Source of the DNA: SXMI01 sp964391365
GTDB taxonomy: Bacteria > Actinomycetota > Acidimicrobiia > Acidimicrobiales > Microtrichaceae
Reading direction: 5' to 3'
DNA: 64,000 bases
Assembly: GCA_964391365.1 (NCBI GenBank)
Contig: CAYMKW010000001.1
Location: forward strand, 1 to 64,000
Shown one piece after another: positions 44,140 to 52,899 of this stretch (its first letter is position 1; every line of letters begins with the position of its first letter). The translations under genes and the position numbers were made by a program. The notes below the pieces were generated by a model. The model was given only the letters and a program-made list of their open reading frames with translations, made no database searches and was not told the DNA's origin.

Positions 44140-46275
44140 TCGTCGCCGGCGCGCCGGTGCGCGTCTGGCGTGGACGGCCCGCACCGCTCGGTGCGACCTG
44201 GGACGGCGCCGGCACCAATGTGGCGGTGTTCTCCGAGGCTGCGGCGGCCGATCCGAACGGTCAGGTGTGGCTGTGTCTCTTCGACGAGGACGGCGGCGAG
44301 ATCCCCGTCCGTCTCCCCGAGCGGGTCGGGCCCGTGTGGCACGGCTACCTGCCCGACGTCGGGCCGGGAACCCGGTACGGGTTCCGCGTGGACGCAGCCC
44401 GACGCGGCCCCGGTGACCTCCAGGATCGGAGCCGGTTGCTGCTCGACCCGTACGCACGGGCCGTGTCCGGTTCCGTGCGGTGGTCCGACGCCCTCCGGCC
44501 CGGTGCCGACCTGGACTCCGCACCGGACGTCCCGCGTTCGGTCGTCGTCAACCCATGGTTCGACTGGGAGTCCGACCGGAGGCCCGCCACCCCGTGGCAC
44601 AACACGGTCCTCTACGAGACGCACGTGCGCGGGATGACGGCCCGCCACCCCGATGTCCCACCCGAGCTGCGGGGCACCTACCTCTGGTTGTGTTCCCCGC
44701 CCGTCGTCGAGCACCTGCAGCACCTGGGCGTGACCGCCGTCGAGCTCATGCCGGTCCACCAGTTCGTGTCCAACCGCCGTCTGGTCGAACTGGGCCTGCG
44801 CAACTACTGGGGCTACGACTCCATCGGGTTCTTCGCTCCGCACAACGTCTACAGCGTCGGAGGCGACCGGGGTGCCCAGGTCCAGGAGTTCAAGGTCATG
44901 GTCCAGACCCTGCACCGCGCCGGGATCGAGGTGATCCTCGACGTCGTCTACAACCACACGGCCGAGNNNNNNNNNNGAGGGTGGCTCCGGAGGTCCGGTG
45001 CTCAGCTTCAAGGGTCTGGACAACTCGTCCTACTACCGCCTCGACCCGGACGACCCCTCGGTGTACGTCGACTACACGGGCACCGGCAACAGCCTGAACA
45101 TGCGTCACCCGTTCGTGCTGCAGCTGATCATGGACAGCCTCAGGTACTGGGTCGAGGAGATGCACGTCGACGGGTTCCGGTTCGACCTGGCCGCCGCCCT
45201 GGCCCGCGAGCTCCACGACGTCGACCGGCTGTCGGCCTTCTTCGACCTGATCCAACAGGACCCGGTGATCAGCCGGGTGAAGCTGATCGCCGAACCCTGG
45301 GACGTCGGCGAGGGGGGCTACCAGGTCGGCAACTTCCCGCCGGGGTGGTCGGAGTGGAACGGCCGCTACCGCGACACGGTGCGCGACCTGTGGTGCCGGG
45401 GAGGGCGCGTGCTCGGTGAGTTCGCCTCACGGCTCACCGGATCCTCCGACCTGTACGAGCACGACGGTCGCCGACCCCACGCCAGCGTCAACTTCGTCAC
45501 GGCCCACGACGGGTTCACGTTGGCGGACCTCGTCACCTTCACCGAGAAGCGCAACTGGGCCAACGGCGAGGAGAACCGCGACGGGACCGACGACAACCGG
45601 TCGACCAACTGCGGGGTCGAGGGCCCGACCGACGACCCGGCCGTGCTGGAGCGTCGACTCCGGCTGCGGCGCAACCTGCTGGCGACGGTGCTGTTGAGCC
45701 AGGGCGTGCCCATGCTGCTGGGGGGTGACGAGCTCGGACGGACCCAGCAGGGCAACAACAACGCCTACGCCCAGGACAACGACGTGTCCTGGTTCGACTG
45801 GGAGGAGGCCGACCGGAACCTCGTCGACTTCACCCGTGCGGTGGTCGGACTCCGCACCTCCCAGGCGGTGTTCCAGCGGCGTCGGTTCCTGACCGGCGCG
45901 CCGGTCGACGGCTCCGGCCGCCCCGACGTGGCCTGGTTCCGCACGGACGGTGGCGTGATGGGGTCGGACGACTGGCACGACGGTTCGCAGGCGGTGGTCG
46001 TCTGGCTGAACGGGGTCCTCGGTGAGACCGACGAGCGCGGCGAGCCGCTGGTGGGCAACTCGGCGCTGCTCGTGGTCAACGCCGGCGACGTGGAGCTCGC
46101 GGTCCGCCTGCCGGACGACGGATGGGGGAGCGGATGGACCGTTCGTCTGGACACGAGCGCCGGCGCGCCCACGGGCGATCCTGCGGGTGTGGCCCGCCAC
46201 GACGCCGCCGCCGTCATCCCGGTCCAGGCCTGCAGCCTGCTCGTCCTCATCGCGGACGACGCCGTGACCCGCTGA
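44136..46275 (+). CDS. glgX: glycogen debranching enzyme GlgX/TreX (10-N gap inside)
   Basis: Isoamylase-type GH13 enzyme that removes alpha-1,6 branches from glycogen. About 710 residues: an N-terminal CBM48-type domain (GATWDGAGTNVAVFSEAA), the barrel with YETHVRGMT, LGVTAVELMPVHQF, VILDVVYNHTAE, the nucleophile Asp in VDGFRFDLA, the acid Glu in LIAEPWDVG, the third carboxylate in TAHDGFT, and a beta-rich C-terminus. Ten N fall right after NHTAE; both sides end and start on codon boundaries, so 10 is not the true length. GTG start overlapping the SRPBCC stop. The stop lies in the first of three 27-base repeats. Confidence 0.92.
44967..44976. other. assembly gap of 10 N in glgX
   Basis: The codon before (GAG) and the codon after (GAG) are identical and both fit the single Glu of the family motif, suggesting contig ends that overlap rather than missing sequence. 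Confidence 0.99.
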
Positions 46276-46352
46276 CGGGCGTGCCCCTCAGTCCTGCGCT
46301 GACGGGCGTGCCCCTCAGTCCTGCGCTGACGGGCGTGCCCCTCAGTCCTTCG
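46272..46352. repeat. three tandem 27-base hairpin repeats between convergent genes
   Basis: Units at 46272-46298, 46299-46325 and 46326-46352; the third differs at one base. Each can fold as CTGACGGG-cgtg-CCCCTCAG with one mismatch. The first contains the glgX stop and the last the ABC ATPase stop on the other strand. They could act as a two-way terminator. Confidence 0.9.
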
Positions 46353-47136
46353 CGGGCCCGATCATCCAGCGGCCGCCCCGGTGCTGCAGTCGGACCCGGA
46401 CGTCGAACAGCCGCTCGAGCAGGTCGGCGTCGAGCGTCGTGCCGACCGGTCCCGAGGCGACGATCCGACCGGACCGGACCGCCAGCAGTTGCTCGGCGGT
46501 CGGCGGGATCTCCTCGACGTGGTGGGTGACGAGCACGAGCGCCGGAGCGTCTGGCCGGGCCGTCGTCGCAGCCATCCGCTCCACGAGCTCCTCCCGGCCG
46601 CCCAGATCCAGTCCGGCCGCCGGCTCGTCGAGGATCACGAGGGACGGGTCGCCGATCAGCGCCCTGGCGAGCAGCACCCGCTGGCGTTCGCCCGAGCTGA
46701 GCGTCGCGAACCGGCGGCCGACCGTGTGCCCGACGTGTTGTTCCTCCAGGCACGCCCGGGCGCGGTCGCGGTCGTCATCGGTGTAGGTGTGCCACCACGG
46801 TTCGAGCGCTCCGTGCCGGGCCGTGACCACGACGTCGAGCGGGTCGAGGTCACCGCGGACCTGGTCGGCCATGGCCGCGGACACGAGCGCCACCCTGGTC
46901 CGCAGGGATCGGACGTCGGTCCGTCCGAGCCGTTCGCCGAGCACGTCCACGGTGCCCCGGCTCGGATGTTCGTAGAGCGATGCGATGCGGGCGAGCGAGG
47001 TCTTGCCGGACCCGTTCGGCCCCAGCACCACCCAGCAGGACCCGGGTGCCACGATCCAGTCGATCCCGTCCAGGAGGACGCGTCCGTTCCGGGTCAGTCC
47101 GACGTCGTGGAGCTCGAGGACCGGGGTGGTCGTCAC
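46342..47136 (-). CDS. stand-alone ABC transporter ATP-binding protein
   Basis: A 264-residue ATPase with the complete set of motifs: Walker A GPNGSGKTS, signature LSSGERQRVLLARAL, Walker B LVILDEPAAGLD and the switch His in LVTHHVEE. The length and SLYEHPSRGTVDVLGERLG segment resemble the YlmA/ModF-like group of cytosolic or iron/molybdate-type ATPases. No permease of a matching type is adjacent. GTG start overlapping the exporter gene upstream (GTGA), so it is the last gene of the MarR-controlled operon. It is not a convincing ThiQ. Confidence 0.85.
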   Translation of the reverse strand: MTTTPVLELHDVGLTRNGRVLLDGIDWIVAPGSCWVVLGPNGSGKTSLARIASLYEHPSRGTVDVLGERLGRTDVRSLRTRVALVSAAMADQVRGDLDPLDVVVTARHGALEPWWHTYTDDDRDRARACLEEQHVGHTVGRRFATLSSGERQRVLLARALIGDPSLVILDEPAAGLDLGGREELVERMAATTARPDAPALVLVTHHVEEIPPTAEQLLAVRSGRIVASGPVGTTLDADLLERLFDVRVRLQHRGGRWMIGPAKD

Positions 47137-49106
47137 GTCCCGGCCGCCGTCCTGCTCGGGTCGTCGTGGAGGTGCGCCTCCCAGGTGGCCCACATCGAGG
47201 CGTAGGTACCGCCGGCGGCGACCAGCTCGTCGTGGGTCCCGAGCTCGACGACCCGGGCGGATCCAGCAGGGGTCGTCCGATCGACGACCGCAATCCGGTC
47301 GGCGCGGCGGGCGGTCGACAGTCGATGGACCACGATGACGGCCGTGCGGCCCTCGAGCAGGGTGTCGAGCGCCGCCTCGACCCGCCGTTCGGAGCGGGGA
47401 TCCAGGTTGGACGTGGCCTCGTCCAGGATCAGCACCCGGGGCCGCGACACGAAGGCCCGGGCCAGACTGAGCAGCTGGCGCTCGCCGGCCGACAGCGACA
47501 CGCCGCGCTCGTGGACGGCGGTGTCGTAGCCGTCGGGCAGTCGGGCGATCAGGTCGTCCACGCCGAGGTCCGCACAGGCCCGGTCCAGCTCCTCGTCGGT
47601 CGCATCGGGACGCCCCACCGTGAGGTTGTCCCGAACGGTGCCGTGGAAGAGGAACGGCTCCTGGGGGACGACGCCGAGCTGGTGCCGGAGCGACGACACC
47701 GTCACCTCCCGGAGGTCGACACCGTCGACACGGACCGATCCGTGGGTCGGGTCGGCGGAGCGGGCGAGGAGCTTGGCGACGGTCGACTTGCCCGCTCCCG
47801 TCGGGCCGACGACGGCCAGGGTCTCACCAGCGGCGACGTCGAGGTCGAGGTGTTCCAGCACCGTCGGGGCCGTCCCGGACGGTTGCCCGTCGGGCCCCGG
47901 GCGGGTGCGGCGGTAGGCGAACCCCACGTCGCGCAGTTCGAGGCGCCCCTCGATGGGCGGCAGTGGGCGGGCGTCGGGAGCCTCGACGACGCTGGGCTCC
48001 TCGGCCAGCAGTTCGGCGAGCTTCCGCGACGACGACCGGCCCTGTTGGTACGTCGTGGCCAGCTGGACGAGCTGCTGGACGGGGGCGAACAGCAGGCCGA
48101 GGTACAACAGGGTGCTGACGAGCCGACCCAGACTCAGGTCGCCCGAGCGCACCTGCATCCCGCCGATCGCNNNNNNNNNNTGACCGAGGATGCCGAGCAC
48201 CTCACCGACCGATCCGAAGATCGCGCCGCTGCGGGCGGTCCGGAGGTTGGCCAGGTAGTAGTCCTCGGCGAGCGATTCGTGCACCGCCGTGTTGTGGCGG
48301 CCGCGGTGGAACGACGCCACCGTCCGCACCCCGGCCAGGTTCTCCTGCAGGTCGGCCATGACCCCGGCGATCCGGTCGCGCACCAGGTCGTAGCCGCGAC
48401 TGGAGCTGTGGCGGTACCAGATCGAGGTGGCGACGAGCGCCGGCACGACGGCGAACAGGACCACCAGTCCCATGCGGAGGTCGAGGAGCAGGAGCAGCGT
48501 CGCGATCACCACGACCGTGAGGCCCTGCACGGCCATCTGCACCAGACCCTCCTGGAACAGCGCCGTCAGGTTGTCGACGTCGCTCGTCAGTCGGGTCGTG
48601 ATCACGCCCGCCGGCTCCCGCTCGAAGAAGTCGAGCGACAGGCGCTGGAGGTGACGGAACAGTCGGTTCCGCAGCTGCTCCATCAGTCGCTCACCGATCC
48701 GGACGGTCACGCTGGTCCGGGCCCAACCCAGGGCCACGTTCGCGATGATCACACCGAGGTAGGCGAGGGACGCGAGGACGACGACCCGCAGATCGCCGGC
48801 GGTGACTCCGCGGTCGATCCCGACCTGCACGAGCAGCGGTCCGGCGAGGAGCGCCGCGGTCTCGAGGGCGACGAGGATCAGCGCCACGAGCAGCGACCAG
48901 CGGCTCGGCCACAGGAACCGTCGGAAGGTGAACGGGTCGGGGGTCGGCGCCCGGTGCGAGAACGCGGGGACCTCGGGATCAGTCGCAGGCTCGCGGTCGA
49001 GGATGCGCTGCGCCCGCTCCGCCAGTTCGGGCGGGATCCCGGCGAACGGCATCCCGGCGGCGACCGGACCACCGAGCGGCGATCCCGGTGGCGGTCCCAT
49101 GCTCAC
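47133..49106 (-). CDS. ABC exporter half-transporter, canonical ATP site (10-N gap inside)
   Basis: A ~657-residue exporter with an N-terminal Pro-rich cytosolic stretch (~60 residues), six transmembrane helices (~75-370) and the ATPase domain. Walker A is GPTGAGKST, the signature LSAGERQLLSLARA and Walker B LILDEATSNLD with the catalytic Glu. The partner gene upstream has Asp at that place, so the two should form a heterodimer with one working site. Ten N lie in the fifth/sixth helix region. GTG start overlapping the partner's stop. Substrate unknown; multidrug or lipid export is common for this type. Confidence 0.9.
   Translation of the reverse strand: MSMGPPPGSPLGGPVAAGMPFAGIPPELAERAQRILDREPATDPEVPAFSHRAPTPDPFTFRRFLWPSRWSLLVALILVALETAALLAGPLLVQVGIDRGVTAGDLRVVVLASLAYLGVIIANVALGWARTSVTVRIGERLMEQLRNRLFRHLQRLSLDFFEREPAGVITTRLTSDVDNLTALFQEGLVQMAVQGLTVVVIATLLLLLDLRMGLVVLFAVVPALVATSIWYRHSSSRGYDLVRDRIAGVMADLQENLAGVRTVASFHRGRHNTAVHESLAEDYYLANLRTARSGAIFGSVGEVLGILGXXXXAIGGMQVRSGDLSLGRLVSTLLYLGLLFAPVQQLVQLATTYQQGRSSSRKLAELLAEEPSVVEAPDARPLPPIEGRLELRDVGFAYRRTRPGPDGQPSGTAPTVLEHLDLDVAAGETLAVVGPTGAGKSTVAKLLARSADPTHGSVRVDGVDLREVTVSSLRHQLGVVPQEPFLFHGTVRDNLTVGRPDATDEELDRACADLGVDDLIARLPDGYDTAVHERGVSLSAGERQLLSLARAFVSRPRVLILDEATSNLDPRSERRVEAALDTLLEGRTAVIVVHRLSTARRADRIAVVDRTTPAGSARVVELGTHDELVAAGGTYASMWATWEAHLHDDPSRTAAGT
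48171..48180. other. assembly gap of 10 N in the ABC exporter gene
   Basis: Ten N in a membrane-helix region; the frame is preserved on both sides. Confidence 0.99.
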
Positions 49107-50962
49107 GGGGTGGGCCCTTCGTCAACGGTGCCCGGCGGAGCGGGAACCGTGTCGTCGACCACTCCCGACGCCAGGATCTCCCGGTAACGGGGCACACCGG
49201 CGAGCAGTTCGGCGTGTGTCCCGCTGGCGGCGATCACCCCGTCGTCGAGGAGCACCACCCGTGATGCCAGCGTGATCGTCGACAGCCGGTGGGCGATCAG
49301 CACCAGCGTCCGGCCCGCCCGGACGGTCGTGAGCGCCCGGTGGATGCGGGCCTCGACCTGCACGTCGATGGCGCTGGTCGCGTCGTCGAGCACGAGCACC
49401 TCGGGGTCGACCAGCAGCGCGCGGCCCAGTGCGAGCCGCTGACGCTGACCCCCCGAGAGCGTCGCCCCACGTTCGCCGACCGGGGTGTCCCACCCCTCGG
49501 CCGCGGCCTCGACGAACTCGGCCGCGTCGACGGCCTCGGCCGCCCGGAGGATCTCGGCCGGCACTGCGCCGTCCTCGGGCACCAGGTCCGGCCGCCCGTA
49601 GGCCAGGTTCTCCAGCAGCGACACCGCGAACAGGAACGGCTCGTCGGGGACGACGACCACGGATCGTCGCACCTGTTCGACGGTCTGGTCGCGCACGTCC
49701 ACGCCGTCCAGCAGGACGACCCCGGAGCGCGGGTCGTAGTAGCGGCAGAGGAGCCGCGCCAGGGTCGACTTGCCGCTGCCGGTCGCTCCCACGATCGCGA
49801 TCGTCTCGCCGGCCTCGACGACCAGGTCGACGCCGCGGAGCAGGTCCGGCCCGTCGCCGTAGCCGAAGCGGACGTCACGCAGTTCGATCCGGCCGTCCCG
49901 GACGGCCGGATCGGCCGGATCCTCGGGGTCGGTGATCTCCGGCTGCTCGTCCAGGATCTCGAAGATCCGTTCGGCGCTGGCGCGGGCCCGCTGGCCGAGG
50001 ATCAGGAAGAAGCCGAGGAACCGGAACGGGACCTGGAGCAGGACGATGTAGGCGTTGAACGCGACGATGGCGCCGATCTCGAGCCGCCCGTCGATGACCA
50101 GCCATCCGCCGACCAGGAGGACGAGGACGGACCCGACACGGGGCAGGTTCTCCAGGAGCGGGGCCAGACTCGCCCGGATGCGACCCTGCTCCACGTTCGC
50201 CCAGCGCAGCCGTCTCGCAGCGGTCGCCATGGCGCGCAGCTGACGGTCCTCGGCGGCGCACGACTGCACCACCCGGACCCCGGCCACGCTCTCCTCGACG
50301 ACTCCGGTCACCTCGGCCTGGCGACCCTGGATGATCCAGCTGAGCGGGAACAGTCGGTTCCGCAGTGCGACACCGACGACGTAGACCCCCGGGAGTGCGA
50401 CGACCGCCACCAGGGTGAGGAGCACGCTCGTGGCGAGCATCACGCCGATCGCGACGACGAACGAGATGATCGCCGTGAGGATCAGCGGTGCGACGGCCAG
50501 GTAGAGCTGAACCGACCGGACGTCGGACTGCGCCCGGCTGAGGAGCTGGCCGGTCTGGAGCCGGTCGAAGCTGGAGAACGACAGTCCCGCGTAGTGCCGG
50601 AAGAGGGTGGTGCGCAGGTCGACCTCGACTCGGTACGCCGTCCGGTAGAGCCCGTACCGGTACGCCACGCTGAGCACCCCGCGGGCGACGGCCAGGACCG
50701 CGAGTGCGACCAGGAACGGACCGAGCGGCTGGGCGGTGCTGGCGATCGCCCGGTCGATGGTGACGCCGACGATCGTCGGCACGGCCACGCTGATCGACAG
50801 GGACACGAGCCCGAGCAGGAACGACGCGATGACCACGCGCCGTTGTGGTGCGAGCACCGGCCACAGCCGGCGTATCCAGCCGAGCCGGAGGCCCTCGGCC
50901 GGACGGACCGGCGGGAGTGCCGGGGCGGCGGGTCCGGCCGCCGGACCGAGGAGGTCGGTCAC
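49103..50962 (-). CDS. ABC exporter half-transporter, degenerate ATP site
   Basis: A 619-residue exporter: six helices (~45-340) and an ATPase domain with Walker A GATGSGKST, signature LSGGQRQRLALGRAL and Walker B LVLDDATSAID, where Asp replaces the catalytic Glu. This is the known mark of the non-hydrolysing site in heterodimeric exporters such as TM287/288 and BmrCD. Start GTG 50962 overlaps the MarR stop and gives a normal N-terminus. It is followed with a GTGA overlap by the canonical partner. Expression is expected to be controlled by the MarR protein in front. Confidence 0.92.
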   Translation of the reverse strand: MTDLLGPAAGPAAPALPPVRPAEGLRLGWIRRLWPVLAPQRRVVIASFLLGLVSLSISVAVPTIVGVTIDRAIASTAQPLGPFLVALAVLAVARGVLSVAYRYGLYRTAYRVEVDLRTTLFRHYAGLSFSSFDRLQTGQLLSRAQSDVRSVQLYLAVAPLILTAIISFVVAIGVMLATSVLLTLVAVVALPGVYVVGVALRNRLFPLSWIIQGRQAEVTGVVEESVAGVRVVQSCAAEDRQLRAMATAARRLRWANVEQGRIRASLAPLLENLPRVGSVLVLLVGGWLVIDGRLEIGAIVAFNAYIVLLQVPFRFLGFFLILGQRARASAERIFEILDEQPEITDPEDPADPAVRDGRIELRDVRFGYGDGPDLLRGVDLVVEAGETIAIVGATGSGKSTLARLLCRYYDPRSGVVLLDGVDVRDQTVEQVRRSVVVVPDEPFLFAVSLLENLAYGRPDLVPEDGAVPAEILRAAEAVDAAEFVEAAAEGWDTPVGERGATLSGGQRQRLALGRALLVDPEVLVLDDATSAIDVQVEARIHRALTTVRAGRTLVLIAHRLSTITLASRVVLLDDGVIAASGTHAELLAGVPRYREILASGVVDDTVPAPPGTVDEGPTP

Positions 50963-51420
50963 CGGGGATCGCCGGGCCGGCCGAAACGATCGGCCAGCGC
51001 CAGCTCCATGGCCCGGTTCAGGGCCTCGAGGCCGGACACGGCCTGTTCGGCCTCGCCGGGGGCGAGCCGATCGAGCAGCCGGCCGAGCCGTTCGCCGACG
51101 AGCACGTCGCCGCGCTGCAGGGCCCGTCGGCCGGCGGGGGTGAGCGAGCAGACCACACGGCGCCGGTCGTCCGGGTCGGCACTGCGGGCGACCAGTCCGC
51201 GGGACTCGAGGGCGTCGACGAGCGAGGTCACGGTCGGGGGTGTGACGTCGAGCAGCTGCGCCACCTGGGTCGCAGGCCGCACCCCCGCGTCCAGGAACAC
51301 GAGGACCCGGTACTGGGCGAGGGTCATGTCGCCCTCGGCGAGCGCCGTGCCGGCCACCTTGGCGAGTCGGGCGGCCGCCCGGACGGCGTCGGCGTTGCGG
51401 CGGTCTCGTTCGCTCGGCAC
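50959..51420 (-). CDS. MarR-family transcriptional regulator
   Basis: A 153-residue winged-helix repressor. The helix-turn-helix (ATQVAQLLDVTPPTVTSLVDALESRGLV) and the wing (RSADPDDRRRVVCSLTPAGRRAL) are typical of MarR. The ligand is unknown but is likely related to the exporter. First gene of an operon of four (marR, two exporter halves, ATPase) with all genes overlapping by 4 bases. GTG start with TACGCT 6 bases upstream; autoregulation at that box would be expected, but no clear palindromic operator was found. Confidence 0.92.
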   Translation of the reverse strand: MPSERDRRNADAVRAAARLAKVAGTALAEGDMTLAQYRVLVFLDAGVRPATQVAQLLDVTPPTVTSLVDALESRGLVARSADPDDRRRVVCSLTPAGRRALQRGDVLVGERLGRLLDRLAPGEAEQAVSGLEALNRAMELALADRFGRPGDPR

Positions 51421-51426
51421 CGGAGG

Positions 51427-51432
51427 AGCGTA
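51427..51432 (-). promoter_or_regulatory. -10 box TACGCT of the marR-exporter operon
   Basis: TACGCT, 6 bases, GTG; leaderless-type. Divergent from TACACT at 51485. Confidence 0.55.
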
Positions 51433-51484
51433 GCGTGGTGCTTCGGGCGTCGAAGGATCGCGGCGGCTGCGGACGGCCCGGTCC

Positions 51485-51490
51485 TACACT
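51485..51490 (+). promoter_or_regulatory. -10 box TACACT before the 16-codon ORF at 51497
   Basis: TACACT, 6 bases, GTG at 51497. Confidence 0.5.
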
Positions 51491-51496
51491 CATCGG

Positions 51497-51547
51497 GTGC
51501 CGCACGCCGTGCCCGGGACCGACGGTCCCGTCCCCGCTCACTGGTGA
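51497..51547 (+). CDS. possible leaderless 16-residue leader peptide
   Basis: GTG exactly 6 bases after TACACT opens a 16-codon ORF (MPHAVPGTDGPVPAHW) whose TGA overlaps the GTG of the CNNM gene by 4 bases (GTGA), just as full-length genes do downstream. It may load ribosomes for the operon. Evidence is positional only. Confidence 0.45.
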   Translation: MPHAVPGTDGPVPAHW

Positions 51548-52899
51548 GCGTCGCGGTCGGCCTCCTGGCCGTCGTCCTGCTGGTCGCCGCCAACGCGTTC
51601 TTCGTGGCCGTGGAGTTCGCCATCGTCGCTGTCGACCGGACCCAGGTGCGCGTCCAGGCCGAACAGGGGTCCCGCCGGGCCGGGGTGGTCGCCGGGATGC
51701 TGGAGCACCTCTCGTTCCACCTCAGCGGCGCCCAGTTCGGCATCACCGTCGTCAGCCTCGGACTCGGCGTGCTGGCCGAGCCGGTGGTCGCTCCGCTCGT
51801 GGCCCCGGGCCTCGAGGCGGTGTTCGGTGAGCGCAGCGGCGTCGCCTGGTCGGTTGCGGTGGCACTGATCCTGACCACGGTGGTCCAGATGGTGGTCGGC
51901 GAACTCGTCCCCAAGGGGATTGCGGTCGCCCGTCCAATGGCCACGACGATGCGTCTGGCACCGGCGATGCGGATCTTCGACACGGTGTTCCGGCCGGTGA
52001 TCGCCGTCTGCAACGCCGCTGCGGAACGGCTCCTGCGACTCGTCGGGATGGAACCGGCGGAGGAGCTGTCGGCGGTCCGCAGCCGTGAGGAGCTCCAGCG
52101 TCTGGTCCGCAATGCCGAGGCGCACGGTTCCATGGAGCCGCAGCAGGCCGAGTTGCTCGACCGGGCGTTCCGTTTCGGTGAGAAGAACGCCGCCGACGCC
52201 ATGACCCCACGTCAGCAGGTCGAGGCGCTGGCCATCTCGGGAACGACCGGCGACCTGCTCGACGCCTCGCGACGGACCGGACTGTCGAGGTTCCCGGTGT
52301 TCACCGGTGACATCGATGGCGTCGAGGGCGTCGTTCACGTCAAGGACGTGCTCGGTCTGCCTCCGGAGCGTCGACGGAGTGAGCCGCTCGGCTCGCTGAT
52401 CCGACGAGTCCGCATGGTGCCCGAGACCCTCGGGCTCGACGAGCTCATGGAGGCGCTCCAGGCCGAGGCAGGACAGTTCGCCGTGGTGCTCGACGAATTC
52501 GGATCGGTCGCCGGGATCGTCACGCTCGAGGACCTGGTCGAGGAGATCGTTGGCGACATCGCCGACGAGCACGACCTGGTCGTCGTCCCGACCCGCCGCA
52601 CCTGGGGCGGGGCCTACCTGCTGAGTGGACGGCTGCACCCGGACGAGGTCCGCGACGAGTGCGGACTGGAGCTCCCGGACGGTGAGTACGACACACTCGC
52701 CGGGTTCGTCCTGGCGGAACTCGGACGGATCCCGGCGCCGGGCGACGGGTTCGAGCACCAGGGGTGGGCGGTGTCGGTGGCGGTCATGGACGCCCGCCGG
52801 GTCGACACCGTCCGGCTCGTCGCGCCCGTGCCCGGATTCGAGGGATCCGACGACGTCCACCGGGCCCGCGGGTCGGAGCGGAACGGGGACTCGCCGTGA
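51544..52899 (+). CDS. CNNM/CorC-type transporter with CBS domains (1)
   Basis: A 451-residue membrane protein of the CNNM/HlyC-CorC (DUF21) family, related to Mg/Co and Na-coupled Mg export. The DUF21 domain (1-~180) has three to four helices with AANAFFVAVEFAIVAVDRTQV and the signature GELVPKGIAVARP. Two CBS domains (~215-335) contain MTPRQQVEALAISG and GIVTLEDLVEEIVGDI, and a C-terminal CorC/HlyC domain (~350-430) follows. GTG 51544 is the start; it overlaps the tiny ORF upstream. No ribosome binding site is visible, in keeping with coupled translation. Its stop overlaps its paralog's start. Confidence 0.88.
   Translation: MSVAVGLLAVVLLVAANAFFVAVEFAIVAVDRTQVRVQAEQGSRRAGVVAGMLEHLSFHLSGAQFGITVVSLGLGVLAEPVVAPLVAPGLEAVFGERSGVAWSVAVALILTTVVQMVVGELVPKGIAVARPMATTMRLAPAMRIFDTVFRPVIAVCNAAAERLLRLVGMEPAEELSAVRSREELQRLVRNAEAHGSMEPQQAELLDRAFRFGEKNAADAMTPRQQVEALAISGTTGDLLDASRRTGLSRFPVFTGDIDGVEGVVHVKDVLGLPPERRRSEPLGSLIRRVRMVPETLGLDELMEALQAEAGQFAVVLDEFGSVAGIVTLEDLVEEIVGDIADEHDLVVVPTRRTWGGAYLLSGRLHPDEVRDECGLELPDGEYDTLAGFVLAELGRIPAPGDGFEHQGWAVSVAVMDARRVDTVRLVAPVPGFEGSDDVHRARGSERNGDSP

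Noticed and set aside
46342..47136. Stand-alone ABC ATPase as the missing ThiQ
   Set aside because: It is on the other strand, coupled to the MarR exporter operon, and its sequence looks more like the YlmA/ModF-type group.
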